Positions 14,834 to 22,926 of a stretch of DNA of 45,857 nucleotides are shown here, one piece after another. The translations under genes and the position numbers were made by a program. The stretch covers positions 1 through 45,857 of the forward strand of contig JAFTYF010000007.1 of the NCBI GenBank assembly GCA_017461395.1, read 5' to 3'. How positions within the stretch are numbered: position 1 is the first letter of the stretch; every line of letters starts with the position of its first letter. A model generated the notes under the pieces. It was not told where the DNA came from and did not search any database. It worked only from the letters and a program-made list of their open reading frames with translations. The stretch comes from Ruminococcus sp. (GTDB lineage: Bacteria > Bacillota > Clostridia > Oscillospirales > Ruminococcaceae).

Positions 14834-16123
14834 TTATATCTCTCTATTGAGCAGAAGTTCTGTTTCGAGAATAAATTTATTGTCGGACACTGAGACATGG
14901 GCGGAACCGTTGTATTTTTTTGCGGTCTTGACTATATTAGCCACGCCGAATCCATGACAGGTCTTATCATCCTTTGATGTTTTCAGTTCGCTTCCTTTTT
15001 TGATGTCCACCTTTTCAAATACTGGATTTATAGCCTTGAAGAAGAAATATCCCTGCTTGAAGTCGGATTCAACTTTTATCTCCTTTTTCTCGTTGCCGGT
15101 ATCCTTGGCACAGGCTTCGATAGCGTTATCGAGGGCATTTGCCATAATAGTGCAGAGATCGGTGTTTTTTATTCCGTTTGTAGGGACGTATCCGCTGAAA
15201 GTTATCCTTGAGTTGCAGGCGGCAGCCTTCTCGTTCTTATCGCTCAGAAGTGCGTCTGCAATGATATTTCCTGTATCAAAGTTCTTTTTTTCAGTGTAGG
15301 ACATATTTTCTATGTCGTTCATATATTCCAGAGCGTTTTCGACTTCATTTTCTGCCAGCAGGCTTTTGAGACAGAGGAGATGGTTCTTGAAGTCGTGGCG
15401 GAAGCTCCTGAATTCAGTATAAATGTTGTTGATCTTCTCGTAGTAGCTGACCTGAGTTTCAAGCTGCTTTGAGAGTATAAACGATATCTGTTTGTTCTCG
15501 TGTTCGGATATGCTGACCTTTAGTACCCAGTAAACGATCATTATCATGAATATGAAGGCTGGAAGCAGCATCACCTTGGAGATATCTCCGTATTTCGGAT
15601 CTATGGAGGCGAATATCACAAGGTTCATAACATACAGGAATATGAGTATTACAGCATAGAGCTTCTTTGGAAGCATTTGGATATATTCATAGAATATATC
15701 CCAGAGGTTTTTCTTTTTGGTGTATAGCAGTACTGATCCCAGAATCATTGATTCCAGCAGGAAGGCTGCGATGCTGCGCCAAGTCTTGTCCGGTATCAGC
15801 AGAGTGAGGACAGTGTCGTAATTTGAGCTGGTGACCATTGACAGCAGGCAAACATATATCACCTTAAGGTTAAGTTTTCCGAATATAAGCGAGAAGAATA
15901 TCATTTTTCCTGTTATGGCCAGCAGCACTATGAGCACTCTCAGCAACGTTGGTATAGCTGATGCTGGAAGAAGTACTGAAGCAGATGTGAGTGAACACAT
16001 CAGCAGGCATACTATATTGAATATCCGCCCGTGAGCCGGTTTCATCTTCAGGAACGCGCACATTGATCTGAATATTACTGAACATAGTATAAAGTTGGAT
16101 ATAAAGTAGATGATGTATTCCAT
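14834..16123 (-). CDS. AgrC-like sensor histidine kinase (GHKL type)
   Basis: A 429-residue protein. About 200 N-terminal residues form six or seven membrane segments with short loops, as in AgrC, PlnB and BlpH-type peptide-pheromone receptors. The dimerisation helix has FRSFRHDFKNHL with the phospho-acceptor His near 243, the form typical of the AgrC/CitA-like HPK10 group. The GHKL ATPase domain shows N-box IMANALDNAIEAC and HGFGVANIV. Four bases separate it from the LytTR regulator gene upstream, so both are made together. It sits next to two tiny candidate peptide genes, so it is the likely receptor for them. Known family members sense secreted peptides; the ligand here is an inference. 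Confidence 0.9.
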   Translation of the reverse strand: MEYIIYFISNFILCSVIFRSMCAFLKMKPAHGRIFNIVCLLMCSLTSASVLLPASAIPTLLRVLIVLLAITGKMIFFSLIFGKLNLKVIYVCLLSMVTSSNYDTVLTLLIPDKTWRSIAAFLLESMILGSVLLYTKKKNLWDIFYEYIQMLPKKLYAVILIFLYVMNLVIFASIDPKYGDISKVMLLPAFIFMIMIVYWVLKVSISEHENKQISFILSKQLETQVSYYEKINNIYTEFRSFRHDFKNHLLCLKSLLAENEVENALEYMNDIENMSYTEKKNFDTGNIIADALLSDKNEKAAACNSRITFSGYVPTNGIKNTDLCTIMANALDNAIEACAKDTGNEKKEIKVESDFKQGYFFFKAINPVFEKVDIKKGSELKTSKDDKTCHGFGVANIVKTAKKYNGSAHVSVSDNKFILETELLLNREI

Positions 16124-16127
16124 GATC

Positions 16128-16838
16128 TCAGCCCTTTAAGAAGTTGTAGCGTTTTACATAGTCCAGAAAAGCCTTTTTGAAAGGAGTATACTTCAGTTTG
16201 CTGATAAGGGCACGCTCCTTATTGTCGAAAAGTATATTTGCCGCAGTATGTGAAACGATATGTTTGAAGCTGACCAGATACGTTCTGTGGCTGCGGAAGA
16301 ATGAATCCTGCGGCAGCAGCTTTTCAAATTCCGAAAGGGTGTTCTTGTAGAGGATATTCTCATCAGTCGTTCTTATATAGCAATATTTGTCGGAGGCTTC
16401 GGCATATATTATGTCATCAATATTTATTCTCCGGTTGTCATTGTCTGTCTTTATTACTATATGGTGGTTGTCGTCGAGGCTTTTTAAGTAGTCATCCATG
16501 GCTGAGGCAAGTTTTTTTTCATCTATTGGCTTGAGCAGGAAGCGATATGTGTTCACTTCAAATGCATCGAAGACTATATGCGGGAAGCTTGTTAGAAAAA
16601 TTATAACAGCCTTGATGTTCTTGTCCCTGAGCTTGCGTGAGGTTTCGAGCCCGTCCAGACCGTCCATCTGGTAGTCCATAAATATTACATCGTATTCAAT
16701 AGGGCTTGCAAGAAGGTCGAAGCCGTTACAGTAATCGTCGTATACCAGATCGAGACTTCGTTTTATCGCATAATCTTCAAGATGTTTTTTCAGGTCTCTC
16801 CGCATAGCTGCCTTATCATCACAAATTGCTATCTTCAT
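16128..16838 (-). CDS. LytTR-family response regulator (AgrA-like)
   Basis: A 236-residue protein with a receiver domain (about 1-120: acidic ICDDK, phospho-acceptor Asp in VIFMDYQMDGLDG, Lys in FLLKPID) and a LytTR DNA-binding domain (about 140-235: IIYAEASDKYCYIRT, FFRSHRTYLVSFKHI). LytTR regulators bind pairs of short direct repeats about two helical turns apart. Four such pairs occur within 3 kb (14152, 16883, 17151, 17511). The ATG at 16838 is divergent from these promoters. It should activate the peptide genes, the aminotransferase operon and the 14329 gene, and through the 16883 site perhaps its own operon. Confidence 0.92.
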   Translation of the reverse strand: MKIAICDDKAAMRRDLKKHLEDYAIKRSLDLVYDDYCNGFDLLASPIEYDVIFMDYQMDGLDGLETSRKLRDKNIKAVIIFLTSFPHIVFDAFEVNTYRFLLKPIDEKKLASAMDDYLKSLDDNHHIVIKTDNDNRRINIDDIIYAEASDKYCYIRTTDENILYKNTLSEFEKLLPQDSFFRSHRTYLVSFKHIVSHTAANILFDNKERALISKLKYTPFKKAFLDYVKRYNFLKG

Positions 16839-16882
16839 AGTGTTACCGGTGTCCTTTCAGTTGAAATGATGCAGATTGTTTT

Positions 16883-16947
16883 GTTTACTCCAAAAAATGT
16901 CAGTTTACTTTGATTAAGTTGCCAAGAACCATAGAGAGTGGTAGAAT
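16883..16947 (+). promoter_or_regulatory. LytTR-type promoter P1
   Basis: Half-sites GTTTACTCC (16883) and GTTTACTTT (16903) start 20 bp apart; TAGAAT (16942-16947) begins 39 bp after the second. No good -35 is present, as expected for an activator-dependent promoter. It precedes the first tiny reading frame. It also lies about 45 bp from the divergent regulator gene and could serve autoregulation. Confidence 0.75.
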
Positions 16948-16996
16948 TCAGTCAATGAATTAAGAAATTTTATTACTATGAAAGAAGCTGCGAAAA

Positions 16997-17032
16997 ATTG
17001 GTGAATTCTTGAATTTTATCTTTGGAAGATAA
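16997..17032 (+). CDS. Diverged copy of the tiny peptide gene, lacking an ATG
   Basis: A 12-codon frame aligned base for base with the frame at 17268-17303. The position of the ATG there is ATT here. The product would read (I/M)GEFLNFIFGR, with the same stop and the same last four residues. Three differences are silent third-position changes (GGT/GGC, TTT/TTC twice) and the nonsynonymous changes are E/G, L/W and N/D, a pattern that suggests coding constraint. Possible starts are ATT at 16997 or an in-frame CTG at 16988, which has GAAAG upstream. It may be a decayed paralogue or be translated at low level. Spacing to its -10 box (55 bp) matches the second copy (57 bp). Confidence 0.45.
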   Translation: MGEFLNFIFGR

Positions 17033-17036
17033 AATT
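17012..17036 (+). other. Hairpin over the end of the first tiny frame
   Basis: A perfect 11-bp stem AATTTTATCTT (17012-17022) and AAGATAAAATT (17026-17036) with a TGG loop spans the stop codon. A shorter version (ATCTT-CGG-AAGAT) occupies the same place in the second copy, so part of it follows from the shared codons. A transcript-end or stability role is possible. Confidence 0.5.
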
Positions 17037-17150
17037 ATACTCTCGTTAAATTATATCACAAATTCTACTGTCTGTCAATGGTTTGCTGGTGGAATGTCAC
17101 GGCAACAGCATTGGTTCACTTTATTGACATTAGAACAACTCCTCGTTCTT

Positions 17151-17216
17151 GTTTACTCCGGAAAAAGTCTCGTTTACTCCATATCAATTGAGAAAACGGG
17201 AATTATGAAATATAAT
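17151..17216 (+). promoter_or_regulatory. LytTR-type promoter P2
   Basis: Half-sites GTTTACTCC (17151) and GTTTACTCC (17172) are identical and start 21 bp apart; TATAAT (17211-17216) begins 39 bp after the second. It is the cleanest copy of the four and drives the 11-residue peptide gene. Confidence 0.82.
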
Positions 17217-17267
17217 AAGCACAACGAAACGGAAACGTTGAGAAACATACGGAAGGAAGTGCTAAAA

Positions 17268-17303
17268 ATGGGCGGATTCTGGGATTTCATCTTCGGAAGA
17301 TAA
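17268..17303 (+). CDS. Candidate signalling peptide, 11 aa (MGGFWDFIFGR)
   Basis: A 12-codon gene with ATG at 17268 preceded by GGAAGGA at 8-10 bases, 57 bp downstream of the P2 -10 box and followed by a terminator-like hairpin at 17340. The product is aromatic and hydrophobic with a C-terminal Arg. The frame stays open upstream through GTG 17259 and TTG 17238 to ATG 17206, but the last lies at the promoter -10, so a longer product of 14 or 21 residues is possible but not 32. The diverged duplicate at 16997 keeps length, stop and the FIFGR end. Its position beside an AgrC-like kinase and under a LytTR promoter suggests an autoinducing peptide. No AgrB-type processing enzyme is nearby. It does not resemble AgrD, and the function is inferred. 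Confidence 0.55.
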   Translation: MGGFWDFIFGR

Positions 17304-17339
17304 GAATGAACCGGCAGCTATGCCGTAACAGGGTTCTTC

Positions 17340-17375
17340 GGTTTCGCAGGAGCTGCGGAACCGATTTTGTTTCTG
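17340..17375 (+). terminator. Terminator-like hairpin after the peptide gene
   Basis: GGTTTCGCAG (17340-17349) pairs with CTGCGGAACC (17353-17362), ten pairs with one G-U, and is followed by GATTTTGTTTCTG. A smaller hairpin CGGCA/TGCCG is at 17312-17325. It would confine the P2 transcript to a short message of about 150 nt. Confidence 0.6.
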
Positions 17376-17510
17376 ATATATGGGAGCTGAAAGGCATCCG
17401 GATAAATGACAGTTAGTAGAGCGTGAACAGGAGCAGGAATACTTTTCCTTGTCGGAATTTATGCAATATAGCAAATATCTTTGCCAGAACTGAAATGGTA
17501 TGATCTTACC

Positions 17511-17576
17511 GTTTACTCCAGAAAATGTTTTGTTCACTCACATTTTGTTGTTGATCGCAGATGCAGGGGCTATAAT
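17511..17576 (+). promoter_or_regulatory. LytTR-type promoter P3 of the aminotransferase operon
   Basis: Half-sites GTTTACTCC (17511) and GTTCACTCA (17532) start 21 bp apart; TATAAT (17571-17576) begins 39 bp after the second, the same geometry as P1 and P2. The expected start near 17583 leaves a leader of about 70 nt to the ATG at 17654. Confidence 0.8.
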
Positions 17577-17653
17577 AAGATCACAGAAACGGAAAATACT
17601 GTGCAGTGATGATACAGATGATTTCCATGAACGATTCATCAGGAGGCTTACAG

Positions 17654-18976
17654 ATGGAATTTTCAAAAGAAGCAGGAAACAAAGTCTGGGCAGCTTTCAA
17701 GGATATGAAAGTATATCTTGAAAAGAGCTGCCGTATTCTGACAGATGTTGATTCCAATAACTACTACACAGACAGCAAGGGAAAGAAAATGTATGACGGA
17801 GTTTCAACGCTCCTCAATGCGAATATAGGACACTGCAACAAGGAGCTTATCGAAGCAGTGAACGAACAGTTCTTTCGTCTTGACAATACAACGTTATTTA
17901 CTACTACAAATGATGCGGCACTGAGATGTTCTGAAAAACTCTGTAAGCTTACAGGCGATCATTACTACAGCTGCTTTTTCACTAACAGTGGCTCTGAGGC
18001 CTGTGATACGGCAGTAAAGATAGTCAGGAAGTACGCTTATATGAAGGGGATGAAGACGTGTGGCATAGTTTCCCTGAAGGGTGCTTACCATGGCTCCAAT
18101 CTCACCGCTATGAAACTTGGTCAGGGACAGTATGAAAACGAGCAGTACTTCAATGACTGCTCAGGATACTATCAGATAGATGTTCCTTCATACGAAAGCG
18201 ATGAAGTGGAGATCAGAAAGTGTCTTGCTCAGTATGAAGATCTTATCCGCACAAAGGAGATCGGAGCAGTGTTCATGGAACTGATACAGCTTTCAAACGG
18301 TGTGAATATCCTACCAGAGAGCTTCGTAAAGGGAATGTACGATATCAGTAAGAAAAACAGTGTGCTGGTAGTCATTGATGAGGTGGCCACAGGTTTCGGA
18401 AGAACAGGAAAGATGTTCGCCTCCGAGCATTACGGCATCAGAGGGGACCTTATGATGTTTGCTAAGGGAGTGACCTCCGGATATTTCCCGATGGGAGGAG
18501 TGCTTGCCGTAAGAGAGGTGTATGAGGCCTTTGCAGGCGGCTCGGAAAAGCTCCTAGAAAACGGTTTCACCACCGGCGGACATCCAGTAGGATGTGTATC
18601 GGCGCTAAAAAATATCGAAATACTTGAAAGAGAGAATATGTCGGAAAACTCAGCAGAAATGGGCGGATACCTTCTCGGCAGACTGAAGGATGAGTTGGGC
18701 GGAAGCTTTCTCGTTGATGAGATCAGAGGAAAAGGTCTGATGCTTTCCATACTCTTCAATGATTATCAGATAATAGGTATGCCGGAGTTTGGCATTGCAG
18801 ATATACTCACAAATTTTGCTGCCGGAAGCGGTCTTCTCCTGTATCCGGACGGTCCGGATACAATGATAGTTGCACCGGTGCTGAATATAGGCAGAATGGA
18901 ATGTGACAATATAGCTGATATACTCAGGGACTGTATCGGAAAGCTGGAAAAATGCGTGAAAAGGAGAAATAAATAA
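17654..18976 (+). CDS. Class III aminotransferase (PLP-dependent)
   Basis: A 440-residue enzyme from ATG 17654, seven bases after AGGAGG. An in-frame extension to 17606 would place that site inside the gene. Motifs of fold-type I class III aminotransferases: FFTNSGSEACDTAVK (cofactor phosphate binding), AYHGS, VIDEVATGFGRTG with the pyridine-binding Asp near 242, and the Schiff-base Lys near 271 in MMFAKGVTSGYFPMGG. The family moves an amino group between an omega-amine or amino acid and a keto acid or aldehyde, or isomerises aminoaldehydes. As first gene after promoter P3, it probably makes the amine part or an amino-acyl precursor of the cluster product. The substrate is not readable. It overlaps the next gene by one base (TAATG). 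Confidence 0.92.
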   Translation: MEFSKEAGNKVWAAFKDMKVYLEKSCRILTDVDSNNYYTDSKGKKMYDGVSTLLNANIGHCNKELIEAVNEQFFRLDNTTLFTTTNDAALRCSEKLCKLTGDHYYSCFFTNSGSEACDTAVKIVRKYAYMKGMKTCGIVSLKGAYHGSNLTAMKLGQGQYENEQYFNDCSGYYQIDVPSYESDEVEIRKCLAQYEDLIRTKEIGAVFMELIQLSNGVNILPESFVKGMYDISKKNSVLVVIDEVATGFGRTGKMFASEHYGIRGDLMMFAKGVTSGYFPMGGVLAVREVYEAFAGGSEKLLENGFTTGGHPVGCVSALKNIEILERENMSENSAEMGGYLLGRLKDELGGSFLVDEIRGKGLMLSILFNDYQIIGMPEFGIADILTNFAAGSGLLLYPDGPDTMIVAPVLNIGRMECDNIADILRDCIGKLEKCVKRRNK

Positions 18977-19677
18977 TGAAAAAGATTTGCAATGTAAGCA
19001 AGCTGAACAAAACTGTGAAGACAGGAGAGGTTTCGCAGCAACTTCTCAAGAATATTGATCTTAAAATAGAAGACGGCGAATTCGTAGTCATCGTAGGTCC
19101 CAGCGGAGCCGGAAAATCCACTCTGCTTAATATCCTCGGCGGACTTGATTCCTCCACATCAGGAGATGTTGAGAGTGCAGGATTCAAGCTCAGCAATTCA
19201 CGTGAAAAGGAACTCAATGACTACCGCAGAAAGATCGGATTCGTATTTCAGGACTACTCTCTTATCGAGAACCTTACCGTAAAGGAGAATATCGAGGTCA
19301 TGAGCGTGGTTACAAAGAAAAAATGTGACGCAGACAAGGCACTGAGCCTTGTTGGTATGGAAAAACAAGCGGATAAGTTCCCAGGACAGCTCTCAGGCGG
19401 CGAAAAGCAGCGTGTAGCTATCGCAAGAGCTCTTGCAAAGGAGCCAGCTATACTCTTCTGTGATGAGCCCACAGGAGCTCTTGATGAGAAGAACGGCAAG
19501 AATGTTCTCCGCATACTTCAGGATCTTAATCGCCGTGGAACAACTGTCATTGTCGTTACACACCTTCTTGGTATGCAGAAAATGGCAGACCATGTTATTC
19601 GTATGATCGACGGCGAGATCAAGGAGGATATCAGGAATACAAATACTATCGATGCTGAAGATGTTCTCTGGAACTGA
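18976..19677 (+). CDS. ABC transporter ATP-binding protein, MacB/BceA type
   Basis: A 233-residue ATPase: Walker A GPSGAGKST, Q-loop FVFQDYSLIENLT, signature LSGGEKQRVAIARA, Walker B ILFCDEPTGALD, H-loop VTHL. The DEPTGALD form and length match the LolD/BceA group. It is translationally coupled to the aminotransferase (TAATG) and to the FtsX permease that follows. In this setting it could export the cluster product or the signal peptide, or confer self-resistance. Which of these cannot be decided from sequence. Confidence 0.93.
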   Translation: MKKICNVSKLNKTVKTGEVSQQLLKNIDLKIEDGEFVVIVGPSGAGKSTLLNILGGLDSSTSGDVESAGFKLSNSREKELNDYRRKIGFVFQDYSLIENLTVKENIEVMSVVTKKKCDADKALSLVGMEKQADKFPGQLSGGEKQRVAIARALAKEPAILFCDEPTGALDEKNGKNVLRILQDLNRRGTTVIVVTHLLGMQKMADHVIRMIDGEIKEDIRNTNTIDAEDVLWN

Positions 19678-19691
19678 TGGAGGTGCAGCAC

Positions 19692-21905
19692 ATGAATAAA
19701 ATGATATTCCGCAGCTTCTCAAAGAAAAAGATACAGACCGCAGGTATCATCCTTCTGACATTCCTCTGGATGTTCGTAGCATCGATGTCTGTGAATCTTT
19801 ATTCTGCAAATAATAAGTTCCAGAAGGAATATTTCAGTGAGACCAATGCAGAGGATCTGGAATTCGTTCCGGCAGAGGGAACTGACGTAGAAGCTTTTGC
19901 AGCAAAATACGATCTTGACTATGAGGAAAGATACATCAATGAGCTTGTTTCGGACGGCGTGAGTTACAGAGTGATATCTTCTGCCGAAAAAATCGATAAG
20001 CCTCATATAACTGACGGAAACAGCCTTTCTGCAGCAGGTGAGATCCTCGTAAATAAGGAATATGCGGATAAAAATGATGTTTCAGTATCAGATACAGTCA
20101 CTATCAGCGGCAAAAGCTATAAGGTGGCAGGTATAATGACTCTTCCGGATTATATCCGTATGCATGTAAGAAATGATTCACTCAGCTATGATCCGGAAAA
20201 GGAAGCGCTCATAATGGCTTCCGCAGAAGATACAGCAGCTATAAAGGGCGGCAAGCTCTCCGTAGTGTACAAGGCTAAGTTCAAGGACATCAGCGATGAA
20301 AAGATCAGCGATCATACATCTGAGCTGGTAAGGAGCAGGGAGATTGCTTCCGTTACCTTTAGGGCAGATAATTCCTCAATGAACGGCCTTGGAGGGAAGA
20401 TCAGCATATACTTTATGCTCACAGTTATCTCGCTGTGCATCATGTCAGTTATGATAGCAGTTATGCTGATAATGTTCATCTATATCCTCATCAACGAGAA
20501 CAAGAAGAACGTGGGGGTACTGGTAGCTAACGGACTGCCCAGAAAAAAGATGTTTTTCGGCTATCTCGGGACTGTTGCAGGGCTTATGCTCCCGTCAGCA
20601 GTTGCGGGTTATATCACTGGTTCGCTGTTTGCGCCGGTATTCAACAGGCTCCTTGAGACTGATCTCAGTCTTCCGGAGATGAAGTTCAGCTTTGAACCGC
20701 TGTTCTTTGGTTTGTTCATGTGGATAGTCCTCTTTGTAGGCATTATCGCAGCAGTTTTCGGCACACGCAGTATACTTAAGCTCAGCACTGTGGATATGCT
20801 CCGTGATACAAAGGTAGTGGGTATCAGCAGATTTGAGAAATTAGTTAAGAAGCTCACAAAAAAGAGCAGTATCGAGAAGAAGATCAAGACATCCTTTGCT
20901 ATAAGAAGCAAACTCCTCCTGATTCTGGTTCTGTTCAGTGTTTTCGCAGCAAGCGTAGAGTTCTTTCTAAGCTATTCAATATACCGCTTCCCGAAGAATA
21001 TATGCGATGCACAGGAAGAATCCATGAATTTTGAGTCGCAGGTGTACTTCCGTCAGCCAGCTGAAAAGTCAACAGAGGGCGATCAGTACTTCTATGAGCT
21101 CAAGGCTATGGGAAAGGGCGGGAAGGATGACGTTATCGTAACAGTGAACGCACTGGAGGACGGTGCTCTGCTGGATATCGGCGGACATCCTGCTGCCGGA
21201 GAGGCTATACTCAACAAAACTTCAGCAGATGTACTCAAGGCTAAAAAGGGCGACAGCATAAAGCTTGAGATATATGACAAGGAGATCGAAGTCAAGGTTG
21301 CAGGCATCTCAGACCGTGTTGCCGGCAAGGAAGTGTTCATTGATCATACATGGCTGGCAGGAGAAAATGTTATTGAAAATAAGTACAGCGGAATGTTTAC
21401 ATCAGATGCTTCCATAACCGTGGACAGCAGCGAGAATTACTCATCCGTACTCACAAGAAGCAGTATTCTCGAAAGCTATGAGAGCTCACAGCAGATAATG
21501 AAGTATGGCTCAATCATACTTGGAGTTCTTGGAATACTCATCCCTGTTATACTGATAGCAGTTACCGTTTCCGTACTCATTTCCCAGAGCAAGAAGGAGA
21601 TATATGTATTCAAGGCAAACGGTATGAAGAACAAGATAGTGAACCGCATGGTATACGGTTCATACAACGGATTCCTCCTCATAGGAGTCCTCATAAGCAT
21701 ACCGTATTCATTTTTCATCCTCAACCTTATCTGCTCCATTGCAGTAAAGGCTTCAGGAGTCAGATATCCATCTGATCTTGACGCAGCGGGCGTTGGATTT
21801 GCCGTTCTTATGACATTCATCGTATACTTCGGTACAATGCTGGTACTTCGCTTCAAGCACAACGGAAATATGGAGAAGATACTCAATGATTTTAGAGAAC
21901 TTTAA
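19692..21905 (+). CDS. ABC transporter permease with two FtsX domains (BceB/YtrF-like)
   Basis: About 737 residues from ATG 19692, six bases after GGAGGTG. The ATG at 19677 would contain that site. One N-terminal membrane segment (about 13-33), an extracytoplasmic domain, three segments around 240-360, a segment near 415-435, a second external domain, and three C-terminal segments from about 610. The two FtsX repeats carry the paired VGVLVANGLPRKKMFFGYLGT and IYVFKANGMKNKIVNRM motifs. It pairs with the ATPase before it. The last 20 bp overlap the next gene. Probable roles are export or antimicrobial-type resistance linked to the product. Confidence 0.9.
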   Translation: MNKMIFRSFSKKKIQTAGIILLTFLWMFVASMSVNLYSANNKFQKEYFSETNAEDLEFVPAEGTDVEAFAAKYDLDYEERYINELVSDGVSYRVISSAEKIDKPHITDGNSLSAAGEILVNKEYADKNDVSVSDTVTISGKSYKVAGIMTLPDYIRMHVRNDSLSYDPEKEALIMASAEDTAAIKGGKLSVVYKAKFKDISDEKISDHTSELVRSREIASVTFRADNSSMNGLGGKISIYFMLTVISLCIMSVMIAVMLIMFIYILINENKKNVGVLVANGLPRKKMFFGYLGTVAGLMLPSAVAGYITGSLFAPVFNRLLETDLSLPEMKFSFEPLFFGLFMWIVLFVGIIAAVFGTRSILKLSTVDMLRDTKVVGISRFEKLVKKLTKKSSIEKKIKTSFAIRSKLLLILVLFSVFAASVEFFLSYSIYRFPKNICDAQEESMNFESQVYFRQPAEKSTEGDQYFYELKAMGKGGKDDVIVTVNALEDGALLDIGGHPAAGEAILNKTSADVLKAKKGDSIKLEIYDKEIEVKVAGISDRVAGKEVFIDHTWLAGENVIENKYSGMFTSDASITVDSSENYSSVLTRSSILESYESSQQIMKYGSIILGVLGILIPVILIAVTVSVLISQSKKEIYVFKANGMKNKIVNRMVYGSYNGFLLIGVLISIPYSFFILNLICSIAVKASGVRYPSDLDAAGVGFAVLMTFIVYFGTMLVLRFKHNGNMEKILNDFREL

Positions 21906-22926
21906 ACATACTCAGGGAAAATCCTGCCGAACCGTTGCGATAAGAGATATTCTTGAACGCTGCGGACTTACGGTAAAGGAGGAGTTCGTGTTCGGTCTTG
22001 CAGGCGGACTTAGCTTCTCTTATGTGGATCCTGGCGGGATATTCTCAGAGAACAGGTTTTTCAAGGTGCTTGCACCAAATCTTATGCAGTTCGAGCATTT
22101 CGCTCAGAATGCAGGAGTGGATTACAGAATAGTATCCGAGGCTGACAACGACTTTTCAAAGCTGGAGTCAATGCTCAGACTTGAGGATAATCCGGTAATA
22201 TGTGAGGTGTCCCCAGAGGTTTATGCGGATTACCTTGGCAGCAAGGCTTCACTCTGGAAGGATTTAAAGATGGATTTGCCTGTTACAAGCCATGTGACTG
22301 AGATAATTGGCATAGATCAGGAAAATGTTTACATCTGCGAGAATTACAGCAGTGAGGTGTACAGCATACCAAGAGAGGTGTTCGTCAGGGCAAGGGATAT
22401 CGGTTCAGATTCCTATCTTAATCCGCACCACAGGATACATCACATCATCCTTCCGGCAGATATGAGTCAGGCAGATGTTGAGAGTATGATTTACAGAGCT
22501 GTAAGAGGCAACCTGAAGGAGTACCTGAACGGCGGCAATGAGCGGCTGGGCATGAAGGCCTTCACAAGATTCATGGAACGCTTCCATGAGCTGCCGGAAA
22601 GCTGCGGAAAGAAAATATGTCGGGTATCGCTTGAAATAACCGGCAGCCTTATAAAATTCGTCTCTCCCGGAATGTTCAGGAAGATGTATGGCAAGTTCCT
22701 TATGGAATGTGTGCCGTATATCGGCAGGGAGAAGGAGCTTTTAGAGATAAGCAGCCTTTTTTCCGGATCTGATTACCTCTGGAATAAATTTGCGGCACGG
22801 ATAATGAAGAAGGATCTGTCCGTGGAGGAACGCATGAACGGCGACACTACCATTGATCTCCTCAATAAGATCAGATCCAAGGAAGAACAGGCAATAAACG
22901 GTCTCATGGAGGTGTTTGCAGCATGA
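21886..22926 (+). CDS. BtrH-like acyltransferase (BtrH_N domain), copy 1
   Basis: A 346-residue protein. The N-terminal region reads as a BtrH_N papain-like domain: Cys14 in GKSCRTVAIRDILERCGL, EEFVFGLAGGLSFSY, and the later His in TSHVTEIIGID with a Glu/Asn partner (ICENYSSEVYSIP). BtrH of butirosin biosynthesis moves an acyl group from an acyl carrier protein onto an amine through the Cys. The C-terminal 150 residues are helical (MIYRAVRGNLKEYLNGG). It overlaps the permease gene by 20 bp and the next gene by 4 bp. In this cluster it probably transfers the carrier-bound acyl chain to an amine. A similar full-length protein is at 32005. Confidence 0.82.
   Translation: MILENFKHTQGKSCRTVAIRDILERCGLTVKEEFVFGLAGGLSFSYVDPGGIFSENRFFKVLAPNLMQFEHFAQNAGVDYRIVSEADNDFSKLESMLRLEDNPVICEVSPEVYADYLGSKASLWKDLKMDLPVTSHVTEIIGIDQENVYICENYSSEVYSIPREVFVRARDIGSDSYLNPHHRIHHIILPADMSQADVESMIYRAVRGNLKEYLNGGNERLGMKAFTRFMERFHELPESCGKKICRVSLEITGSLIKFVSPGMFRKMYGKFLMECVPYIGREKELLEISSLFSGSDYLWNKFAARIMKKDLSVEERMNGDTTIDLLNKIRSKEEQAINGLMEVFAA

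Larger units (their letters stand above)
16839..17653. other. Regulatory region with three LytTR-type promoters and two tiny reading frames
   Basis: This 815-bp stretch has no ordinary gene. It contains promoter P1 and a 12-codon frame, promoter P2 and a second 12-codon frame, a terminator-like hairpin, and promoter P3 of the biosynthetic operon. All are listed separately. A lone extra half-site GTTCACTTT is at 17114. Confidence 0.8.

Noticed and set aside
16978-17004. Eight-codon frame starting ATGAAAGAAG before the first peptide copy
   Set aside because: There is no ribosome binding site and no counterpart at the second copy. The frame ending in FIFGR is the one shared by both copies.
17206-17267. 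Longer 32-codon form of the peptide gene from ATG 17206
   Set aside because: That ATG lies at the -10 box of promoter P2, upstream of the expected transcript start, so it cannot be on the P2 message.
17304-17391. Hydrophobic frame after the peptide stop (GFFGFAGAAEPILFLIYGS)
   Set aside because: It has no start codon, and the same bases form the terminator-like hairpin. It would need stop-codon read-through.
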